In this document: positions 57,901-64,000 of the stretch, piece by piece | Layout of the letters: every line of letters begins with the position of its first letter | Position numbering within the stretch: the first letter of the stretch is position 1 | DNA from: Dentipellis sp. KUC8613 | Taxonomy: Eukaryota > Basidiomycota > Agaricomycetes > Russulales > Hericiaceae | Assembly (NCBI GenBank): GCA_002286715.1 | Contig: NSJX01000033.1 | Span: 186,001 to 250,000, forward strand | Length of the DNA: 64,000 bases | Reading direction: 5' to 3' | Notes under the pieces: model-generated | The model's database searches: none | Seen by the model: only the letters and a program-made list of their open reading frames with translations | What the model was told of the DNA's origin: nothing | Made by a program: the position numbers and the translations under genes

Positions 57901-58974
57901 CAGATTTTCAGTACGGTAACGGCATTCAGGTCGGATGAAATTCTAGCTGATATGTCAGAGGCTCGGTTCAAAACTGCCAGAACAAGAGACCCTGGTAAAA
58001 CCGCAGAAAGTGAGGCTACTGTCTGGTCAGAGACAGGAGCGGCGGCGCTGGGGCACAACATCGCACCAGACGACGCTTGGGGCATATCGGGGACGCCTTG
58101 TATGGATCACGGATTCAGAGCGGTAAGCAGATTCGTTCCGTTCTGTCCGTGAGTGGCCGACTCAAAGCGGCCTGCGGTGGGGACCCCAGGACCGCCCCGA
58201 CTGATCTTAGCGAGTCTTCTTCGAATTCGTTGCAGATGCTCGCGTGTAGCCGTCTCGCTACATCGCTTCGACGTCTCGACGTCTTCTGAATATCTAAAGC
58301 TTGCTTTACTTGACAGCGGCGCAAATCATTAACGAAATGTGCAGCTAGTAGTCTCTGCAAATGCCCTGTTTTGGTCGAGGATATAGTTTCCAGTTACTTC
58401 ATAGGTGCGCCTATTTGTCACCTCCTGCCACATTGAGATACGGCAAAATCCTTGGACTTATGCGATCGTTTTCAGCTGTTACGTTGCTATTAAATGTTAT
58501 TAAGCCATTGTATCTCGATCTGCCGTATTTCGGAAGTCCGAAAGCCGCACAGTGGTGCCCACCGCCTCGTCAACTTCAACCCTGTGATGTGCCCTCGTCC
58601 CCGGAAACCAGCCTTCTGTGCCCAGTTTAAACAGTCTACCCGCTCTTCCGAGCCTCATCATGACGCTTGGCAGATGTTCTCCCACAGAGCAAGCACTCTA
58701 TCACTGACGCTCGGGGCGTTCTGTGCCGGATCCACGCCAACCCATACGCATATGGATGCCGGCAGTTCTATCAAATTCAGTAATCGCGTTTATACGAGGC
58801 TTCTGAGATCAGGAGAATGATTTGGTTCCTGCGCCTGGATTTCGCCCCACGTTGCACGCCTGTTGATTTCGTGTGTACGCGCTGAGGGTCTTTCTCCATA
58901 AAAACCTCAGCGTCAGGGCACCTCCTCGTCGGTGCAGAGTTCCCTCCTTCCTCCCACGCCATCCCTCTTTCGCC
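54919..58974. other. 4-kb region without supported genes
   Basis: Left edge is the reductase promoter, right edge the prenyltransferase promoter. Open frames at 55353-55592, 57456-57806 and 57813-58152 are short, overlap on both strands and lack motifs. The composition looks non-coding with scattered AT-rich parts. No transposon signature, RNA gene or array seen. A lineage-specific or long non-coding transcript cannot be excluded. Confidence 0.45.
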
Positions 58975-60385
58975 ATGTCACCGTCTCAAGAGTACGACCC
59001 CCTCGTGAAGCACGACTCTGTCGTCCCCAAGCCTCAGAAGCTTGCGTTTCCGCTGGGCTACGTGCCCGAGGGCGTGCGGCCGTATCTGGAACTCATTCGG
59101 TTTCACAGGCCTATTGGTTCTATTCTGATGTGCTGGCCGTTCGGTATGTGATGCTGCTCCTGGGATGTCGTGACGCAACTGACGCCGGGGTTAGTGTGGG
59201 GTCTGACGATGGCGGCATACCACACCGAACTTCCTCTGCACCGGTACTGGCCTGAACTCGCACGCTCCGTATTCGCAGGCTTCATCGTTCGAAGCTCGGC
59301 GTGTACGATCAATGACATCTGTGATCGCGAATACGATGCCGGCGTCGGTCAGTCGAATCATGGTTCGCATGGCCTCTTGTTCTCGTTCTGACTTGTTCTC
59401 CTTCGTTACGTCAGAGAGGACCAAGAACAGGCCGTTGGCCAGCGGTCGTATCTCTGTCTTCGCGGCATACGTATACCTCGTTGCACAGTACATAGTTGGT
59501 ATCCTTCTGTACCTTTCTTACAACAACCTCGCGTGCGTCGCCTCTGCTCGTGCTTCGATTGCAAGAAGCCGCACTGACGCTTCTTTTCAGGTTCTACACA
59601 GCACTCCTTCAACTCCTGCCACTGTAAGCTTCTCTGACAGTTTTCGTCTCCGCGCGTCTGAAGGCCGTTCGCATTAGGTTCATCGTCTACCCGTTCATGA
59701 AGCGGGTCACATACTGGCCACAAGCCTGGCTCGGAATCTGCATGAACTTCGGTGTCATCGTTGCGTGGGCCTCGATTACCGGCGCCTTGGACTGGAAGCT
59801 CCTTGGAGCTCTGATGGTCGGCTTCTGGGGGTGCGTTTTGTCCCCTACGCACACACAGTGATATTTGACTTACGTTCTCGGTGCCGCGTCTTCTTGCACA
59901 GCTGGACGATGCATTACGGTATGTCTCTTGCCCGTTCTGCTTCCGCATTCCACGTGGACTGACTCATCGCGCAACTAGATACCATCTATGCATGCCAGGA
60001 TCGTAAGGACGACGTCAAGGTCGGCGTCAAGTCCACCGCCGTGATGCTCGGGGACCACGTACGGCCGTTCACCGCGGCCTGCGCGACGCTCTTCGTCGCG
60101 ATGCTCGCCGTCGGCGGCGTCCTCAACCAGCAGACCCCCGTCTACTTCGTCGTGTCCGTCGGCGGCACTGCACTGCAACTAATCTGGCAATACGCCAAGG
60201 TCGACCTCGACTCGCCCGACAGCTGCGGACGTGCGTATTTTTGGCTCTTCGTGTGTGTCCGCGACTGACGGCCGTTCCGCGCAGTGACGTTCATCCGCAA
60301 CGGGGACATGGGCTGGATCACCTGGGCGGGCCTCATGCTTGACTACCTCGTCAAGATCGACGCGCTACCTTTCCTCCGCACCTAA
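58975..60385 (+). CDS. UbiA-family aromatic prenyltransferase, COQ2-like
   Basis: Eight exons (58975-59143, 59195-59347, 59415-59532, 59591-59623, 59678-59830, 59902-59918, 59979-60230, 60285-60385) give exactly 331 residues. The first prenyl-diphosphate motif is NDICDREYD, the second DTIYACQDRKDD; LIRFHRPIG and the KNRPLASG loop between them are also family marks. About eight to nine membrane helices. COQ2 attaches a polyprenyl chain to 4-hydroxybenzoate in ubiquinone synthesis at the mitochondrial inner membrane. This protein begins MSPSQEYDPLVKHDSVV, acidic and short, with no visible mitochondrial presequence, so it could instead be a secondary-metabolism UbiA enzyme acting in the ER. Exon 6 has only 17 nt. 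Confidence 0.9.
59902..59918 (+). other. 17-nt micro-exon of the UbiA-type gene
   Basis: Encodes the WTMHY part just before the second aspartate motif. GT follows at 59919 and the CACAG acceptor ends at 59901. Phases close with the neighbours. Confidence 0.8.
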
Positions 60386-61378
60386 TCGTGTCGCTACTCT
60401 AAAGCTCTCTATCTATCACATCCTATCTGCCTGTTGTAAGCTGTAGACGTGCCCGCGCGAACACCCTAACGTTTCGTCATGTCACATTTTGTTTTTTGTT
60501 TGTTTGCTTGTCTGTCCAAACGTTCGAATGGTACATAGAAATTGCAGTTGATTTGTATAGTGTAGATAACTACATAGCTAGGGCCGTGTGAAGCGGCTTC
60601 AGGTTTTCTTGTTATCACGAATATCACGAAACTTTCCCACGATTACACTTGTCCTTATGGCTCTGGATACTTTGGATCTCCGACAACAACACCATTTCTC
60701 CCGAGTCTCACAGTACTATCATGGCCGTTGGCATATGCCATTTTGACGCACAAACTCCTCGGACATGACAACATGCGCACGAAGCTTGGCAGACCCCGCA
60801 TGCTGAGAACCTACTGTAACATTGTCGCTCGACTCCATAGCCCCGCGCAGGCGAACGAACGTGTCGCGCTTGTGACCTGCAGATGACTGCACGGCGGCGG
60901 CCGCGCAGTCACCTGCGGTCCTTCTCTGGTAAATAATAGGCGTGATGCGCGGCTTTACCAGCCTTCTCATCTCGCCATTTCTCCGAATTTGCACTCAGGA
61001 ATTACATCGCGTTTTTTCGCAGGTATACCACAACGCGGACGAGGGGTCTGAATCCAGGACTGGCTTTGAAGGCGGTGCCAGTAGTGCCAGTGGAAGTTGC
61101 TACTGGTACCTCGCGGCACCGAGGTACGGTAAAGACAGCGGCGTCTTCGCAAGTGCCATGTCGTCCGCCCGCGCAAAAAAAGCTCGGATCGGCAATTTGC
61201 CGCAGGCATACGACGCGAAGTCGCGAACCTCCACAGATGTTGCGCCCGTGAAAGCTCGGATCGGTGTTTCGCCGCATTCGCATTGAGTGCTCGCCGTATA
61301 TAACCCGTGGTCTGCGACGGCCATATGCTTTCTACGAATCCCTGCTTCAGGGCTTCTCCAGGATACTACCTGTCGTCG
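60386..61378. other. intergenic region, promoter of the GH28 gene
   Basis: About 1 kb. The left part is 3' UTR, with a T-rich run near 60486-60510. The right part is promoter with a TATA box at 61297. GAAAGCTCGGATCGG-like and AAAGCTCGGATCGGCAA-like sequences occur twice (about 61180-61196 and 61250-61264), possible paired regulatory sites. No gene seen. Confidence 0.45.
61297..61303 (+). promoter_or_regulatory. TATA box of the GH28 gene
   Basis: TATATAA, about 80 bp before the chosen ATG at 61379. It supports a start in this vicinity. Confidence 0.6.
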
Positions 61379-63219
61379 ATGCTGCTCACCGCTGCTCTCG
61401 TTCTCGCAGTTGGTGCGCTCCCCGCGCTCGGACAGCTTTCGGGGCGCGTTGGCCCGACGACGTCTCGCCAAGCGAAGCGCAACACCATTTGCAATGTGCT
61501 GAATTATGGAGGCTCGGTGGGATCGAATGTAAGCTATATTGCCGCGCTGTCGAATGTGCTATGCGGCTGATTCTAACTTGGGTGGGGTTGATAGGATATC
61601 GGGCCTGCTATCCAGTCGGCGTTCAATAGCTGCGTGACGAAGAACACCGGCTCGACGCTGTATATCCCGCCTGGGAACTACAACATGCAGACGTGGGTCA
61701 CTTTGAACGGCGCGACGCAGTGGGCGTTGCAGTTGGACGGTGTGATCACTCGGACTTGTACGTCTACATTGTGACTTTCCTCTTCTCAGTTCGACACTCA
61801 TCGAGAACCCAGCGACCACCGGCGGACACATGTTCGTTAGTAAGTGGCCTTTAGGCACCTCTATAGTATTAGAGCTGACCCTCGTCCAGTCCAAAATGCG
61901 AACGACTTCGAGATGTGGTCGAGCACGAGTGCCGGTGCTATTCAAGGAAATGGATACCAGTGCCGTAACGCAGGGTATGCATTGCACCGTCTCCATGCTA
62001 ATGATAGACATGGTCTAAAATCGTACTCTATATAGTCCCCGTCTTCTGCGCATCATCACCTCGCAGAACTTCTCCCTACACGACGTCATCTTCGTCGACT
62101 GTAAGTCCACTTGCACCTTCAGGTTCCCTCTACCTACCGCATCTAACACGCCCGACTTTGTTTCTAGCTCCGGAATTCCACGTCATCCTGGACAACTCGT
62201 CCAACGGCGAGGTGTACAACCTCGCCATCCGCGGCGCCGACATCGGCGGCTCGGACGGGATCGACGTGTCCGGGACGAACATATGGATCCACGACGTCGA
62301 GGTGAGCAACCGCGACGAGTGCGTGACGATCAAGAACCCGTCGTCGAACCACCAAATCGAGCGCATCTGGTGCAACCAGAGCGGTGGCTCCGCCATTGGC
62401 AGTCTTGGTTCCGGGACGACCATTCAGAACATCGTGTACCGCAACATCTATACGGTTGGCGGGAACCAGATGCTCATGTGCGTCTTTTCATCTTTGTGTG
62501 GGGTCTTTGCTGAACTATTGGTGTTAGGATCAAGTCCAATGGCGGTGATGGGTACGTGAGGAACGTCGTGTTCGACCAATTCATTGGAGTGGGCACGGCC
62601 TACGCATGTGCGTGACTTTTTTTTTGCAAGCTTGTCGGAGCAGCTTTTGACGACTCGTGCAGTGAATATTGATGAATACTGGTCCTCTGAGAGCACGCAA
62701 GCCGGAAACGGAGTGCAGCTCTCGGACATCACTTTCTCTGTACGTTCTATCCCGTTCTGTACGCTTCCTTCAAGCTGAAAGCTCTTCTCCTGCAGAACTG
62801 GGACGGCTACATCACGGACGGCCAACGGCGCTCGGCCTACCGACTCGTCTGCGCCGATGGCGCCCCCTGCACCGACATCACGCTCAACAACGTGAACCTG
62901 TGGGCCAGCAACAACGTCGGCACGTACACCTGCAGGAGCGCATACGGATCTGGCGCATGCCTGAAGTCCGGCAGTGGAGGCAGCTACGCCCAGGCGACCC
63001 AGAGCTACAACAAGCCGTCTGGGTATGCGACTCCGACGACGATGAGCGGCAACTTGGCTTCGGGATTCCCCAGCACGGCACAGATTCCCATTCCGTGAGT
63101 CGCATCGCGCGTTGTGGATGGTGATGGTACTGACGGGGATGGCGCTTGATAGGACCATTCCGACGACGTTCTTCCCCGGACTCCCGCAGTTCTCGCCCTT
63201 GGCCAAGAACGGCGGTTGA
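61379..63219 (+). CDS. secreted GH28 rhamnogalacturonan hydrolase
   Basis: Ten exons (61379-61528, 61595-61757, 61813-61839, 61890-61974, 62036-62100, 62168-62477, 62528-62607, 62663-62739, 62796-63094, 63153-63219) close to exactly 440 residues. Residues 1-18 (MLLTAALVLAVGALPALG) are a signal peptide; another in-frame ATG lies at 61325, but this start gives the better signal. The parallel beta-helix follows, with CNVLNYGG, DIGPAIQSAFNSC, YIPPGNY, GGSDGIDVSGTNIWIHDVEV, NRDECVTIK, GSAIGSLG and MIKSNGG, the pattern of RhgA-type rhamnogalacturonases as distinct from polygalacturonases. It would cleave the GalA-Rha backbone of pectin outside the cell. The site usually read CNWSGGCAMGS is CNQSGGSAIGS here. 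The tail after about residue 380 is Ser/Thr/Pro-rich. Exon 3 has only 27 nt. Confidence 0.94.
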
Positions 63220-63494
63220 GATGCCGACGTGGCTTGCTTCTCGCGAGAGAAAATTGTCTTCAAGACAATAAGGATACTCTGTGCACTGTACTCGTAGTTA
63301 TTGTGTGTTACCTGGGATTTCAAGGAATTTATGTCAGGAAATCTAAATTTTGGTGCGAGCGTGGCTGGTAAAAGAGAGGCTGGCGTTGGTTCAGACGGGA
63401 TGATCGAGAACCAGAAAAGGCAATCAAGAGCAGCTAAACCTGAATCCATCAAGACGCGACGCCAGGTGTTGCGCTCGCTGGACTCTCAAAACCC

Positions 63495-64000
63495 ATGTCG
63501 GCGACAGACACCCCCCACGACACTTGGACACAGCGACGGACATACATTCTCTTCGGTGTCCTCGTCTTCGCCTTTGTACAAGCCGGTCTGTACGCAGGGC
63601 GCTGGCACGCAGCAGACAACTTTCCCGACAACACTCTCCTCGCGTCCCAGTCTCCCTCGCCCCCGGTCGTCCACACGCGCGTGCGCGGCCATGTCGACGA
63701 ACACCCCATCCCGAAGCTCATGGACGAGGCAGAGCGCAAATTCCGCAAGCTGCTGTCGAAGCAGAGCCGCTCGCTCAAGGCTGCTGTCGCGGAGTATAGG
63801 AGGAGGTACCGCCGCAACCCGCCAAAGGGCTTCGACGAGTGGTGGAAGTTTGCGCAGGAGAACAATGTGCGGATGGTCGACGAGTTCGACGGGCTCATGG
63901 ACGACATGGCGCCGTTTTGGAACATGACGGGCGCAGAGTTTCGGAAGAGGGCTGTCCAGGTGCGTCCCTAGCCTTGTCACAGCGGAAGAAGGGCTGACCG
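63495..64000 (+). CDS. GT90 / CAP10-like glycosyltransferase, N-terminal part
   Basis: First exon 63495-63959 ends at a GTGCGT donor, and the rest lies beyond the window. The protein starts MSATDTPHDTWTQRRTYI, has one hydrophobic anchor at about 17-35 and then a stem region. The segment RRYRRNPPKGFDEWWKFAQENNVRMVDEFDGL is typical of the Cryptococcus Cap10-like family GT90 (beta-xylosyltransferase and relatives). A type II Golgi or ER membrane protein that modifies surface glycans is expected. The catalytic domain is outside the window, so activity cannot be assessed. Confidence 0.85.

Noticed and set aside
57813..58152. Overlapping open frames on both strands
   Set aside because: Both are short and open by chance, with no signature or splice sites that extend them.

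Overview
The window is nuclear DNA of a filamentous basidiomycete, most likely an Agaricomycete. Genes carry many short introns (about 50-70 bp, GT-AG, often GTGCGT or GTRAGT donors). The gene content also fits: a UstYa-type protein, PDR/ABCG transporters, an A-T-R carboxylic acid reductase, a GH28 rhamnogalacturonase, a GT90/CAP10 protein and an F-box protein. I see no rRNA, tRNA, CRISPR array or recognisable transposon. I cannot name the species.

Layout. 0.4-3.7 kb (+): a UstYa-like (DUF3328) protein, a bZIP factor with a C-terminal cysteine cluster, and a rhodanese/Acr2-like protein. 4.9-10.3 kb (+): a complete 1429-residue PDR transporter (PDR-1). 10.7-18.9 kb (-): four tandem atypical SDR/NmrA-like genes (SDR-A to SDR-D). 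20.1-26.2 kb (-): a second, more divergent and GC-rich PDR transporter (PDR-2) with low-complexity introns. 26.2-30.5 kb: gene-poor DNA with a tandem duplication. 30.5-32.8 kb (-): an ACR3 arsenite exporter. 33.6-39.0 kb (-): PDR-3, a close paralogue of PDR-1. 40.6-42.1 kb (+): SDR-E, divergent from PDR-3. 42.3-44.3 kb (-): an F-box protein whose tail is out of frame. 44.7-46.7 kb (-): an inositol/sugar-type MFS transporter. 48.2-49.4 kb (+): the splicing factor ISY1. 50.7-54.9 kb (-): an A-T-R reductase. 59.0-60.4 kb (+): a UbiA/COQ2-type prenyltransferase. 61.4-63.2 kb (+): a secreted GH28 rhamnogalacturonan hydrolase. 63.5 kb to the end (+): the start of a GT90/CAP10 gene.

Themes. The left two thirds look like a stress and detoxification region. 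Three ABCG exporters are interleaved with five copies of one small oxidoreductase, and each SDR has a TATA box 60-75 bp upstream of its ATG. An AP-1-like bZIP, an Acr2-like protein and ACR3 recall the yeast ARR1-ARR2-ARR3 arsenic cluster, here spread over 30 kb. The right third holds housekeeping genes (ISY1), metabolic genes and plant cell wall genes.

Gene models were assembled by hand from reading frames, splice sites and family motifs. Where exons were summed (UstYa, bZIP, rhodanese, PDR-1, SDR-E, ISY1, prenyltransferase, GH28) the frame closes exactly. Other genes were traced by motif and their internal exon borders are approximate. Very small exons recur: 10 nt in all five SDRs, 12 nt in ACR3, 17 nt in the prenyltransferase, and an exon consisting only of ATG in ISY1.
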